The notes beneath the pieces are model-generated. The model saw nothing but the letters and a program-made list of their open reading frames with translations. It did not search any database and was not told the origin of the DNA. This document shows positions 1 through 8,505 of a stretch of 64,000 nt of DNA, one piece after another. Every line of letters starts with the position of its first letter. The first letter of the stretch is position 1. The position numbers and the translations under genes are program-made. The stretch is taken from positions 116,389-180,388 of the forward strand of contig NZ_LMRR01000005.1 of NCBI RefSeq assembly GCF_001426085.1, in the 5' to 3' direction. Source of the DNA: Rhodococcus sp. Leaf278. Lineage in GTDB: Bacteria > Actinomycetota > Actinomycetes > Mycobacteriales > Mycobacteriaceae.

Positions 1-230
1 ATTCGGGGCGGCGAGTGGTGCTGATCACCGACCTGCTCGATCCCGACACCGCCGATGATCATGACACGGAGGACGACCTGTTGCGGCTGTGTCTGTACGG
101 CTCGGGTCGTCGCAGTGCAGCGGAAGTGCGGGAGTTGGTCGTCGGGTCGGGATTTGAGCCGCCCCGTTTCGGATCGCTGGGTTGGGGCTCGACCATCGCC
201 GAGTTCGGCGGACATGCTTACCGGGGTTAG
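1..230 (+). CDS. SAM-dependent O-methyltransferase, C-terminal fragment
   Basis: This open frame enters from the left edge (reading frame from base 3) and stops with TAG at 228-230, so only about the last 75 residues are present. The visible part runs RRVVLITDLLDPDT, then an acidic stretch, then GRRSAAEVRELVVGSGFEPP, and ends near STIAEFGG. This is the usual end of a class I O-methyltransferase: a strand carrying the hydrophobic LLITD core, a helix with an R(S/T)AAE motif, and a final beta hairpin. The SAM-binding half is outside the window, so substrate and exact family cannot be given. Its stop codon lies inside a possible iron-regulator site that precedes the next gene. Confidence 0.55.
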   Translation, partial: SGRRVVLITDLLDPDTADDHDTEDDLLRLCLYGSGRRSAAEVRELVVGSGFEPPRFGSLGWGSTIAEFGGHAYRG

Positions 231-240
231 CCTGAGGGTT
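222..240 (+). promoter_or_regulatory. Weak DtxR/IdeR-like iron box before the siderophore-interacting gene
   Basis: The core GGTTAGCCTGA agrees with 10 of 19 positions of the IdeR/DtxR consensus TTAGGTTAGSCTAACCTAA. Only the left half-site is good. It ends 37 bases before the ATG at 278 and overlaps the stop codon of the preceding methyltransferase. The identity of the next gene (ferric-siderophore handling) makes iron regulation plausible, but the match alone is weak. Confidence 0.35.
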
Positions 241-277
241 CTCGGAAGAAACGACGAGATATGTATCGAGGACGAAG

Positions 278-1171
278 ATGAGTGAACGACCGAGTGGCTT
301 CTACTACGCCGACGTCGTTGCGGTGGAGCAGCTCACGGTGCACATGGTGCGCGTGACGTTCGGCGGCGAGCATGTGGCGGGCTACCGCACCCTCGGGGTG
401 CCCGACGAGTGTGTCGGCGTCTATTTTCCTCGGGCCGGGGAGATGAAGCCGCCGCCGATGACCGAGGTCGACGGTGTCTGGTGGTTCCACGGTCTGGACG
501 ACGCACCGGAGGGTCGCAACTACACCATTCGGCGCCTCGACGAGGCGCGCGGTGAATTGACCATCGACTTCTTCGCACACGAGGGCGGCGTCGCGGCCAC
601 GTGGGCGCAGCAGGCCGCCCCGGGGCAGACGGTGCTGTTCACGCGTCCACGATCCTGGTATTCACCTCCCGCCGACGTCGAATGGCTGCTGCTGGTCGCC
701 GACATGACCGGGTTGCCCGCACTCGGCCGGCTCGTCGAACAATTGCCGTCCGGGGCGAAGGCTCACGCCATTGTCGAGGTGCTCGAGCGCGGCGATATTC
801 AATCCTTCGAAACCTCGGCCGACGTCACGTTCGATTGGCGTGTGGGGACCGGAAACGGAGACAGCGCAAGCGTTCTCGACGATGCCGCGTTGGCGTACCC
901 GCTACCCGAAGGACGCGGCTACGTGTGGTTCGCCGGTGAGGCGTCGTCCTCGCGTCGGGTGCGGAAGTACTTCCGTAAGGATCTGGGTTACGACATAGCG
1001 CATTTCGACATCATCGGATATTGGCGGGCAGATTCCGAGAAGTGGCTCGAGAAGTACAAGCAGTACCAGGAGGAAGCACTGGCGGTATACAACGGCGTCA
1101 TCGAATCCGGCCGCACCGAACAGGAAGCCAGTGAGGCATTCGATGCGCTCCTCGAGCGAGTAGGGCTCTAG
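278..1171 (+). CDS. Siderophore-interacting FAD-binding reductase (ViuB/SIP family)
   Basis: The 297-residue product has the layout of siderophore-interacting proteins, cytoplasmic flavoproteins that reduce ferric siderophores to release iron. An N-terminal FAD-binding barrel contains the flavin motif RNYTIR near residue 86. A NAD(P)H-binding half follows, with the family motifs WFAGEASSSRRVRKYF and IIGYWR. A C-terminal helical tail of about 45 residues is typical of actinobacterial members. The ATG is preceded by GAGGA at a good distance. Its TAG shares the four bases CTAG with the stop of the convergent monooxygenase. A weak iron box lies upstream, and the Fe(III) ABC operon follows 1.3 kb later, which supports a role in iron acquisition. 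The cognate siderophore cannot be told from sequence. Confidence 0.88.
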   Translation: MSERPSGFYYADVVAVEQLTVHMVRVTFGGEHVAGYRTLGVPDECVGVYFPRAGEMKPPPMTEVDGVWWFHGLDDAPEGRNYTIRRLDEARGELTIDFFAHEGGVAATWAQQAAPGQTVLFTRPRSWYSPPADVEWLLLVADMTGLPALGRLVEQLPSGAKAHAIVEVLERGDIQSFETSADVTFDWRVGTGNGDSASVLDDAALAYPLPEGRGYVWFAGEASSSRRVRKYFRKDLGYDIAHFDIIGYWRADSEKWLEKYKQYQEEALAVYNGVIESGRTEQEASEAFDALLERVGL

Positions 1172-2361
1172 CTGCTGAATTCGTAGTTCGGCATTTCCAG
1201 CGTCGCCGCGTCGGGACCGAGGAACTTGCTGGTGACGGCCTGCACCGGCTTCGATCCGGCGAGGCGCAGCACGCTACGGAAAGCAGCAACTCCCACAGCA
1301 GTTTTGGGATGCGCAACGCGAGGCACGCCGGGCGGAAGCTTCTGAGCCTGCTCGACGAACGGCCGCATCCGCGTCTCGAAGGCCTCGAATCCGGCGCGAT
1401 GATCGCTCGCCCGGGCGAGTTCGCCGGCGAGAACGTAGGCACCGGTGACCGACAGTGTGGTGCCCATGCCGCTCAACGGTGTTGCGCACCAGGCGGCGTC
1501 GCCGAGCATCCCGATTCTGCCGTTCGACCAGCGTGGAGCCTTCACCTGCGCGAGGTAGTCGACGTAGAGTTCCGAATCCGGTCCGAGCGAGTCGAGAATT
1601 CGGGGCACTTCCCAGCCGACGTCGGCGAACTTCGCTCGCAAGGCGGCAATCACCCGCTCGATGGACGCGCCTTCGTACCCGCCGTCGTCGGACACCCAGG
1701 ACAGGCTGAAACGCGTCGTGCCGAGGTTGTCCGGGCGAAGGTTGGCGACTCTGGATCCGGGTGCGTTGCACCAACGCCACCAGCCGTCGTCGCTCGGTCC
1801 CTTCGGCAACACCCCGTAGGCGGTGTACAGACCGACCGGTGTGGTCTTCGCCTCGGCAGGAAACGCCAGTTCTCTGCTGCTGGAACGGATTCCGTCGGCG
1901 AACAGCACGAGATCGAACCTCTCCGCTGCGTCCGACGCGAACGTGACATCCACGCCGTCGGCATCCTGAGCCACGCCGACGACGCGATCGCCGTACCTGT
2001 ATTCGGTTCGTGGACCGGCTGATTCGACGAGAATCCGAGCGAACTCGCCGCGCAGAATCTCCAACTCCGCCGTCGGCCCGTCGTGGGAGCCGTCGCCGGC
2101 AGGGAAGGCGGCGATGGTGGTGTCGTTCTCGTCGACGAATCGGGTGCCCTTCTCGGTGGTGCCGTTGGCGAGCAACGTCGCGTCCATGCCCATCCGCCGC
2201 AGCACCTCGCGACCCGATCCGCGGACGTCGATGTTCTGGCCGCCGTGCCGCAGGTGCGGAGCGCGTTCGACGACGGTGACGTCGTAACCGGCCTTGTCGA
2301 GCCAGAAAGCCACGGTGGGTCCGGCGATGCTGGCACCGGTGACGAGCACACGCGAAGTCAT
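1168..2361 (-). CDS. FAD-dependent monooxygenase (PHBH/UbiH-type)
   Basis: The 397-residue protein begins with a dinucleotide-binding fold, LVTGASIAGPT, where the usual GxGxxG reads GASIAG, followed by the acidic end of strand 2 in VVERAP. Near residue 290 it has GMLGDAAWCATP, the GD motif that contacts the FAD ribityl chain in aromatic-ring hydroxylases. There is no membrane segment. The family adds oxygen to aromatic or polyketide substrates and includes tetracycline-inactivating relatives, but nothing here shows the substrate. The gene is divergent from the iron-transport lipoprotein gene and shares its 116-base upstream region, including the iron box. That could mean co-regulation, though function need not be linked. 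Confidence 0.82.
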   Translation of the reverse strand: MTSRVLVTGASIAGPTVAFWLDKAGYDVTVVERAPHLRHGGQNIDVRGSGREVLRRMGMDATLLANGTTEKGTRFVDENDTTIAAFPAGDGSHDGPTAELEILRGEFARILVESAGPRTEYRYGDRVVGVAQDADGVDVTFASDAAERFDLVLFADGIRSSSRELAFPAEAKTTPVGLYTAYGVLPKGPSDDGWWRWCNAPGSRVANLRPDNLGTTRFSLSWVSDDGGYEGASIERVIAALRAKFADVGWEVPRILDSLGPDSELYVDYLAQVKAPRWSNGRIGMLGDAAWCATPLSGMGTTLSVTGAYVLAGELARASDHRAGFEAFETRMRPFVEQAQKLPPGVPRVAHPKTAVGVAAFRSVLRLAGSKPVQAVTSKFLGPDAATLEMPNYEFSS

Positions 2362-2408
2362 GAAGGCGGTAATGCCCAGGCGGGTGGCCGTTCAATCCCG
2401 AGGGGAAA

Positions 2409-2427
2409 GTAGCTGAGCCTCACCTTG
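2409..2427 (+). promoter_or_regulatory. DtxR/IdeR-like iron box before the Fe(III) ABC operon
   Basis: The stretch GTAGCTGAGCCTCACCTTG agrees with 13 of 19 positions of the IdeR/DtxR consensus TTAGGTTAGSCTAACCTAA, including the central AGCCT and the right-hand ACCT. It lies 51 bases before the GTG of the iron-binding lipoprotein gene, where a repressor would cover the promoter. It also lies 48 bases from the divergent monooxygenase start. In this group IdeR or DtxR with Fe(II) represses iron-uptake genes. Confidence 0.6.
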
Positions 2428-2477
2428 GTGGTGTACCTTCTCGGATTGTCCGGTTCATCCTTTTCGTCAGGAGTCCA

Positions 2478-3518
2478 GTGTTCACAGTCCGTCGTTTGGC
2501 CCTGCTCTCGTGCAGCGCAACCCTCGTCCTCGGTCTCACTGCGTGCAGCTCGGGCTCCACCGACGAGGCCTCGTCCACGTCCGAGTCCGCCACCGCCGAT
2601 ACCGCGCTGGTGGTGTACTCCGGCCGCGGTGAAGAACTCGTCGACCCGCTGATCGAGCGCATCGGCGGCGGTATCGAGGTCGACTATTCGGGCAACACCA
2701 ACGCCCAGGCCGCGAAGATCCTCGAAGAGGGCGACGCGACGCCGGCCGACGTGTTCTACGGACAGGATGCAGGTGCCCTCGGCGCTCTCGACGAGGCGGG
2801 CGCACTCGCGCCGCTGCCCGAGGACATCCTCTCGCTCGTCCCCGAGCAGTACCGTGGCACCGACGGCACCTGGGTCGCCACCTCCGCACGGGCCCGCGTG
2901 CTGGCCTACAACTCCGACTCGGTGCAGGCAGCAGACCTACCCACCGGCATCGACGGACTGCTCGACCCCCGTTGGCGCGGACAGATCGGCTACGCACCGA
3001 CCAACGCGTCGTTCCAGGCCTTCGTCACGGCTCTGCGCGTGCAGCGGGGTGAGGACGGTGCTCGCACCTGGCTCGAAGGATTCGTCGCCAACGAGCCCGT
3101 CGCGTTCGAGGGCAACGGCCCGCTGCTGACTGCCGTCAACGACGGACAGGTCGCTACCGGCCTGCTCAACCACTACTACTGGTACCCGTTCAAGGACGAG
3201 AACGGCGCCGACGCTCCCGTCGAGCTGCACTACTTCGAGCCCGGTGACCCCGGCGCGCTGATCAATGTCGCCGGTGCCGGTGTGCTGGCTGCGTCGGACA
3301 ACCAGGAGGCTGCATTCGACTTCGTCCGCGAGCTGCTCTCTACCGAATCGCAGACGTACTTCGCGAACGAGACCGCCGAGTACCCCGTCATCGACGGAGT
3401 CACCTCGGATTACGACCTGCCGCCGCTGTCCGACTTGGGCTCCACCGATCTCGATCTGGGCCGGCTCTCGTCCCTCGAGGAGACCCAGACCCTGCTCACC
3501 GACGTCGGAATCATCTAG
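2478..3518 (+). CDS. Iron(III) ABC transporter substrate-binding lipoprotein (FbpA-like)
   Basis: The 346-residue product starts with a lipoprotein signal: basic MFTVRR, a hydrophobic core, and the lipobox LTACSSG with the acylated Cys near residue 23. The mature part begins LVVYSGRGEELVDPLIE, the classic opening of ferric-ion-binding proteins of the FbpA/FutA type. Later YWYPFKDENG and a Tyr-rich patch fit metal coordination by paired tyrosines. The start is GTG, chosen because CAGGAG lies five bases upstream and the signal peptide begins there. It is followed after three bases by the permease gene and then the ATPase, a complete importer. A good iron box precedes it. A related substrate such as thiamine cannot be excluded. 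Confidence 0.85.
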   Translation: MFTVRRLALLSCSATLVLGLTACSSGSTDEASSTSESATADTALVVYSGRGEELVDPLIERIGGGIEVDYSGNTNAQAAKILEEGDATPADVFYGQDAGALGALDEAGALAPLPEDILSLVPEQYRGTDGTWVATSARARVLAYNSDSVQAADLPTGIDGLLDPRWRGQIGYAPTNASFQAFVTALRVQRGEDGARTWLEGFVANEPVAFEGNGPLLTAVNDGQVATGLLNHYYWYPFKDENGADAPVELHYFEPGDPGALINVAGAGVLAASDNQEAAFDFVRELLSTESQTYFANETAEYPVIDGVTSDYDLPPLSDLGSTDLDLGRLSSLEETQTLLTDVGII

Positions 3519-3521
3519 TCG

Positions 3522-5090
3522 GTGTTCGTGTCTGCACTCCAGCCGCTTCGGCGGTGCCACTTCGGCGGTCGTCCCGTTCTCGGGACGACCGCGTTGTGCG
3601 TGGGAGCGCTGACGCTGACACCCTTGCTGTACCTGTTCGTTCGAGCGTTCGACGGTGGTACCGAGAAAGTACTGCGACTGCTCCTGCGGCAACGCACCCT
3701 CGATCTCGTCGTCCGGACAGCCACACTCGCGCTCACCGTGGTGGTTGCTTCCGTCGTGGTGGGGACGCTGCTGGCCTGGTTGACCGTACGGACCGATCTG
3801 CCGGGTCGACGCACCTTCGCGATGATCCTCGCGGCACCGTTGGCCATCCCGTCGTATGTGTCCGGGTATCTGTGGATTGCCGAATTTCCCTCCCTTGCTG
3901 GATTTTCCGGCGCTGCGCTGGTGCTCACCGTGTCCTGCTTCCCGCTGGTGATGTTGCCGGTGTTCGCGGCGTTCGCCACCGCGGACCCGTCGTTGGCCGA
4001 GGTCTCGCGCACCCTCGGCCGCGGGGCTGTGCGCACCGCATTGACCGTCGAGTGCCGTCGCGTCGTTCCGGCCGCGGCGGCAGGTGCACTTCTGGTGTCG
4101 CTGTACACCATCAGTGACTTCGGGGCGGTGGCTCTGATGCGATACGACGCCTTCACTCTCGGCATCTACAGTGCGTACCGCGGCGGACTCGACCGCACCG
4201 CGGCGGCGGTCCTCGGCCTGGTGCTCGTGGTGGGTGCGTTGGTGTTGACCCTTCTCGAACGGCGTGCTCGACGCGGCGCCACGGCGCGCGTGGGATCGGG
4301 CACCGACCGGATGGCCGAGCCTGTGGTTCTGGGCCGGTGGCGCCTGCCTGCTCTGGCCGTTGTCGTTGCTGCCCTGAGTGTTTCGGTTCTGGTACCGATT
4401 CTGGCTCTGGCCCGGTGGCTCACTCGATCGCTGCGCTTCACCGTCGACTGGTCGGATGTGCTGGCTGTCACGGCCAAGACCGTCCAGTACTCGGCGACCG
4501 CTGCCCTGGTGGTGGCTGTGCTCGCGCTGCCGGTCGCGCTGTTCGCGGCCCGATCCACCTCCAGGGGTGCCCGCACCGCCGAGTTGTCCACGTACATCGC
4601 GCACGGTCTCCCGGGCATCACCGTCGGACTTGCCACGGTGTTTCTCGGAATCAGGTTCCTACCGTCGTTCTACCAGACCGCAGTACTGCTGGTGCTGGCC
4701 TACGTGGTGCTGTTCCTGCCGTTGGCCGTCGGCAGCACCAGGGCCGTCGTCGACGCCACTCCTGTTGTTCTCGAGGACGTTTCGCGCACGCTCGGTGCCG
4801 GACGTGTGCGTACCGACCTTCGGGTGACCATTCCCGTCGCAGCACCGGGCATCGCTGCCGGGGCCGCACTGGTGTTCCTCACCGTCGCCAAGGAACTGCC
4901 GGCGACCCTGATGCTGCGACCGCGCGGAGTCGACACCCTCGCAACCACTCTGTGGTCCACCACCGAGGCGTTCCGATACGGCGAGGCGGCTCCCTACGCC
5001 GTGGCGCTGATCGTGATCTCCGTGGTTCCGACGATCGTTCTGACGCGGGCGCTGGGGCGCACGACACGGAAGAGGGTGGCATCGCCATGA
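3522..5090 (+). CDS. Iron(III) ABC transporter permease (FbpB-like, double domain)
   Basis: This 522-residue integral membrane protein contains two fused binding-protein-dependent permease domains, as in FbpB/SfuB. Each half has about six membrane segments and its own EAA-type loop: EVSRTLGRGAVRTALTVE in the first half, and EDVSRTLGAGRVRTDL in the second. These loops dock on the ATPase. Two GTG codons (3522 and 3528) are possible starts; the first lies three bases after the stop of the lipoprotein gene, which indicates one transcript and coupled translation. The stop overlaps the start of the ATPase gene as ATGA. It forms the channel for Fe(III) delivered by the preceding binding protein. Confidence 0.88.
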   Translation: MFVSALQPLRRCHFGGRPVLGTTALCVGALTLTPLLYLFVRAFDGGTEKVLRLLLRQRTLDLVVRTATLALTVVVASVVVGTLLAWLTVRTDLPGRRTFAMILAAPLAIPSYVSGYLWIAEFPSLAGFSGAALVLTVSCFPLVMLPVFAAFATADPSLAEVSRTLGRGAVRTALTVECRRVVPAAAAGALLVSLYTISDFGAVALMRYDAFTLGIYSAYRGGLDRTAAAVLGLVLVVGALVLTLLERRARRGATARVGSGTDRMAEPVVLGRWRLPALAVVVAALSVSVLVPILALARWLTRSLRFTVDWSDVLAVTAKTVQYSATAALVVAVLALPVALFAARSTSRGARTAELSTYIAHGLPGITVGLATVFLGIRFLPSFYQTAVLLVLAYVVLFLPLAVGSTRAVVDATPVVLEDVSRTLGAGRVRTDLRVTIPVAAPGIAAGAALVFLTVAKELPATLMLRPRGVDTLATTLWSTTEAFRYGEAAPYAVALIVISVVPTIVLTRALGRTTRKRVASP

Positions 5091-6142
5091 GTACGGTGGT
5101 CTCCGGTCTTGTTGCCTCCTATGGCAGTACGACGGTGCTACACGGCATCGATCTCGACCTGGGCGACGGTGAGATGCTGGCCGTGCTCGGCCCCTCCGGC
5201 TGCGGCAAGACGACTCTGCTTCGATCGATCGCGGGGCTGCACCGTATCGACGCGGGTCGCATCACCTCCGACGGGCGGGACCTCTCCGTTGCCGGACGTG
5301 TCCAGGTACCCCCGGAGAAGCGGGGGATAGGCCTGATGCCGCAGGAAGGCGGCCTGTTCCCGCACCTGACCGTGCGTCGAAACATCGAATTCGGTTTGCG
5401 CACAGGGTTTCTGCGGCCGTACCTGTCCGGCCGAGCGGAGCGGATGCGACGCGTCGACGAGATGCTCGAGCTCGTTGGATTGCCCGACGCGGGTGGTGTC
5501 CAGCCCAGCGAACTCTCGGGTGGTCAGCAGCAGCGCATCGCGTTGGCACGTGCGCTGGCTCCGGCTCCGTCGGTGGTCCTGATGGACGAGCCGTTCGCCG
5601 CTCTCGATGCAGGTCTGCGCACCTCGATCAGGCAGGACGTGCGAGAGTTGTTGCAGGCCAGCAAGACCGCGTCGATCCTCGTCACCCATGACCGGGCCGA
5701 AGCGCTCGGCACGGCCGATCGTGTCGCTGTACTGCTGGGCGGACGCTGCGCCCAGATCGACACGCCGCGCCAGGTGTACGAGCGGCCTGCCACGCCCGCC
5801 GTGGCGCGCTTCGTCGGCGACGCGTACTTCGTCGATGCGGTGGGCCACGGCGGCTATGCCGAGACGATTCTCGGACGAATCGACACCATCACCCGCGCGA
5901 GTGGAACCGGGCAGGTTCTGCTCCGCCCGGAACAGTTGTCGGTCTCGGATCGGGGTGGCGGTGCATTCGTCGTCGAGCACGAGTTCTTCACCGGCCCAGA
6001 GTCTTCGGTGACTCTGCGGCACCGCGATACCGGGCTGCGACTTCGGTGCATCGCCCGCACCTCCGATCGATTCGCCCCCGGCAGTGTCGTGGACGTCTCC
6101 GTCACGTCTCCGGTGCACTGGTTTCCGCGTCAGGTGAGTTGA
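5087..6142 (+). CDS. Iron(III) ABC transporter ATPase (FbpC-like)
   Basis: The 351-residue ATPase begins at the ATG overlapping the permease stop; the open frame continues upstream but that part is the permease in another frame. Walker A is GPSGCGKTT, the Q-loop lies in GLMPQEGGLFPHLTV, the signature is LSGGQQQR, Walker B is VVLMDEP, and the switch His is in LVTHDRAEAL. A C-terminal regulatory domain of about 110 residues (TOBE type, including VLLRPEQLSV) follows, as in FbpC and related importers. It powers the three-gene iron importer and ends three bases before the convergent MFS gene. Confidence 0.9.
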   Translation: MSTVVSGLVASYGSTTVLHGIDLDLGDGEMLAVLGPSGCGKTTLLRSIAGLHRIDAGRITSDGRDLSVAGRVQVPPEKRGIGLMPQEGGLFPHLTVRRNIEFGLRTGFLRPYLSGRAERMRRVDEMLELVGLPDAGGVQPSELSGGQQQRIALARALAPAPSVVLMDEPFAALDAGLRTSIRQDVRELLQASKTASILVTHDRAEALGTADRVAVLLGGRCAQIDTPRQVYERPATPAVARFVGDAYFVDAVGHGGYAETILGRIDTITRASGTGQVLLRPEQLSVSDRGGGAFVVEHEFFTGPESSVTLRHRDTGLRLRCIARTSDRFAPGSVVDVSVTSPVHWFPRQVS

Positions 6143-6145
6143 GGG

Positions 6146-7558
6146 CTATCGGGTCGGTTCCGCTGCTCGCTTGGGCATGAACAGTGCCGCGACAGCCATC
6201 ACCGCGGCCGCCGCCAGGACACCCAGAAAGACCGGATGGATGGCGTCGGACAGTTGTTCGGGGCTCGGATCGCCGGAGACGCGCGAATTGACGATGGCAC
6301 CGAAGATTGCGACCCCGACTGCGCTGCCGATGGACCGGGCGAACATGTTGGTCGAGGTGGCGACGCCGCGCTCGGACCATTCGACGCTCGACTGGGCGGC
6401 AATGAGGGTGGGGCTGGCGATCAGGCCCATCCCGAGGCCGATCACGAAGCACACCGCGCCCACCTGCCACACCTGTGAACCGGCACCGAGGCCGGTGGCG
6501 AATGCCGCTCCGACGACCGCGATGGAGGCACCGATGAGCGCCGTGGTGCGGAAGCCGAAGCGCAGATACACCCGTCCGGACTGTGACGCCGCGATCGGCC
6601 AGCCGAGGGTCAGGGTGGACAGCGAGAAGCCGGCGACGATCGCGCCGGTACCCAGAACGCCCTGTACGAACGTCGGCACGTATGAGGTGAGTCCGAGGAT
6701 CAACGCACCGACGAGCAGCGAGATGAAGCTGCTGACCACCAGGACCCGACGCGTGAACACCCACAGCGGCAGGATGGGCTCCTCGGCGCGGGACTCCACC
6801 CACGCGAACACCGCAAGCAGTACGAAGCCCACGACGAAGATCACCAGGCTGATCGGCGAATTCCAGGCCCAGGACTGGCCGCCCTCGAGCAGGCCGAGCA
6901 GCACCATCGCTGCGCCGACAGTCAGCAGCCCGGCACCGAGGTAGTCGATCTTCGGCTTGGTGCGCTCCACGGCTCCCTCGTCGAATTTGCGCCACAGCAT
7001 CACCGCGGCCAGCGCGCACAGCGGAATGTTGACGAAGAAGATCCAGCGCCAGGACAAGAACTCGGAAAAGATCCCGCCCAGCGCAGGACCGAGCACCGAG
7101 GAGATCGCCCACACGCTGGCGAGGTAGCCCTGCACCTTGGCGCGCTCGGCGAGGGTGTAGATGTCACCCGCGATCGTGATGCCCATCGGCTGCACGGCGC
7201 CCGCACCGAGACCCTGGACTGCCCGAAAGGCGATCAGGGCGGGCATGCTCCAGGCCAGGCCACACAGGACCGAGCCGAGCAGAAACACCGCGATGCCGAA
7301 CAGCATGATCTTCTTGCGGCCGAACAGGTCGGCCAGTTTGCCGTACAGCGGCACCGATACGGCCTGCGCCAGAAGATAGATGGAGAACAGCCACGGAAAC
7401 TGCGTGAACCCGCCCAAGTCGTCGACGATGGACAGCACCGCCGTGGCGATGATGGTCGCGTCGAGAGCGACCAGAGACGTGCTGAGCATCAACGCAACCA
7501 GTATCGGTCCGCGTTCGGAGCGGAATCCGACATCCGAGGTCGTGTTGTTCGTTGCCAC
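6146..7558 (-). CDS. MFS drug-resistance exporter, DHA2 family (14 TM)
   Basis: The protein has the DHA2/EmrB-QacA pattern: motif A as GKLADLFGRKK after the second helix, motif C-like GPALGGIFSEFLSWRWIFF in helix 5, and enough hydrophobic segments for 14 helices. Such proteins export drugs or lipophilic compounds with proton antiport. I place the start at the GTG giving MATNNTTSDVGF (470 residues). A longer frame to 7633 would run into purC and adds an unlikely N-terminus. It is divergent from purC with a 62-base spacer. M. tuberculosis has an EmrB-like gene close to purC as well, so this pairing looks ancestral. The substrate is unknown. Confidence 0.85.
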   Translation of the reverse strand: MATNNTTSDVGFRSERGPILVALMLSTSLVALDATIIATAVLSIVDDLGGFTQFPWLFSIYLLAQAVSVPLYGKLADLFGRKKIMLFGIAVFLLGSVLCGLAWSMPALIAFRAVQGLGAGAVQPMGITIAGDIYTLAERAKVQGYLASVWAISSVLGPALGGIFSEFLSWRWIFFVNIPLCALAAVMLWRKFDEGAVERTKPKIDYLGAGLLTVGAAMVLLGLLEGGQSWAWNSPISLVIFVVGFVLLAVFAWVESRAEEPILPLWVFTRRVLVVSSFISLLVGALILGLTSYVPTFVQGVLGTGAIVAGFSLSTLTLGWPIAASQSGRVYLRFGFRTTALIGASIAVVGAAFATGLGAGSQVWQVGAVCFVIGLGMGLIASPTLIAAQSSVEWSERGVATSTNMFARSIGSAVGVAIFGAIVNSRVSGDPSPEQLSDAIHPVFLGVLAAAAVMAVAALFMPKRAAEPTR

Positions 7559-7620
7559 GGCTATCAGTCTGATGCCTACCGGCACCCCCGCCGCCACCGG
7601 CCCAGATAGTGTTGAACACC

Positions 7621-8505
7621 GTGCGACCATCATTGAGTAGCTACGAGCATCTGGCCGGCGGCAAGGTCCGCGATCTCTACACCATCGACGACGCGCATCT
7701 GCTGCTCGTCGCGAGCGACCGCATCTCGGCGTACGACCACATCCTCGACACGCCGATCCCGGACAAGGGGCGGGTACTGACGGCGATGAGTGTCTTCTTC
7801 TTCGAAGAACTCGGCGGCGTGAACCATCTGGCCGGCGATCCGCTCGACGAGCGCATTCCCGCCGAACTGCTCGGCCGCGCCCTGGTGGTGAAGAAGCTGA
7901 GCATGGTGCCGATCGAATGCGTCGCGCGTGGCTATCTCACCGGCTCCGGTCTGACCGATTACAACGCGACCGGAGCGGTGTGCGGCGTCCAACTGCGACC
8001 CGGTCTGATCGAATCGAGCAAACTCGACGAGGTCATCTTCACACCCGCCGCCAAAGCAGAACTCGGCGAGCACGACGAGAACATCACCTTCGACCAGGCC
8101 GTCGAGCAGGTCGGTGCCGAACTTGCCTTCAAGCTGCGCGAGGACACCATCGAGATCTACTCGCGCGCCGCGAACTTCGCTCTGGAACGCGGAATCATTC
8201 TCGCGGACACCAAGTTCGAGTTCGGGACCGACGCCGACGGCAATCTCGTTCTCGCCGACGAGGTGCTCACTCCCGACTCGTCCCGATACTGGCCCGCTGA
8301 TTCGTACGAGGAAGGTCGCGTCCAGCCGAGTTTCGACAAGCAGTTCGTCCGCGACTGGTTGACCGGCGAATCCGGTTGGGACCGCAAATCCGACACCCCA
8401 CCACCACCGTTGCCGGACGACATCGTCGCCGCAACTCGCAGCCGTTACATCGAGGCCTACGAGCGCATCTCGGGTCTGAACTTCGACGATTGGGTCACGC
8501 CATGA
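7621..8505 (+). CDS. purC: Phosphoribosylaminoimidazole-succinocarboxamide synthase
   Basis: PurC joins CAIR and aspartate with ATP to give SAICAR in de novo purine synthesis. The 294-residue product starts [20 protein letters not shown], where the GKVRDLY loop binds ATP. It continues with [11 protein letters not shown], the [22 protein letters not shown] signature and the substrate-binding [15 protein letters not shown]. The GTG at 7621 is preferred over one at 7609 because PurC proteins of this group begin MRPSL. Its TGA overlaps the ATG of the oligopeptidase gene, so the two are translationally coupled, as I recall in M. tuberculosis (Rv0780, ptrB). Confidence 0.97.
   Translation: MRPSLSSYEHLAGGKVRDLYTIDDAHLLLVASDRISAYDHILDTPIPDKGRVLTAMSVFFFEELGGVNHLAGDPLDERIPAELLGRALVVKKLSMVPIECVARGYLTGSGLTDYNATGAVCGVQLRPGLIESSKLDEVIFTPAAKAELGEHDENITFDQAVEQVGAELAFKLREDTIEIYSRAANFALERGIILADTKFEFGTDADGNLVLADEVLTPDSSRYWPADSYEEGRVQPSFDKQFVRDWLTGESGWDRKSDTPPPPLPDDIVAATRSRYIEAYERISGLNFDDWVTP

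Noticed and set aside
2937..4604. A 555-codon open frame antisense to the iron ABC genes
   Set aside because: Composition is Gln/Arg/Gly-rich without domains; the plus-strand permease and lipoprotein are well supported.
7559..7633. Upstream extension of the MFS gene to 7633
   Set aside because: It would overlap the purC start, and the added residues show no conservation-like pattern; the GTG at 7558 is better.
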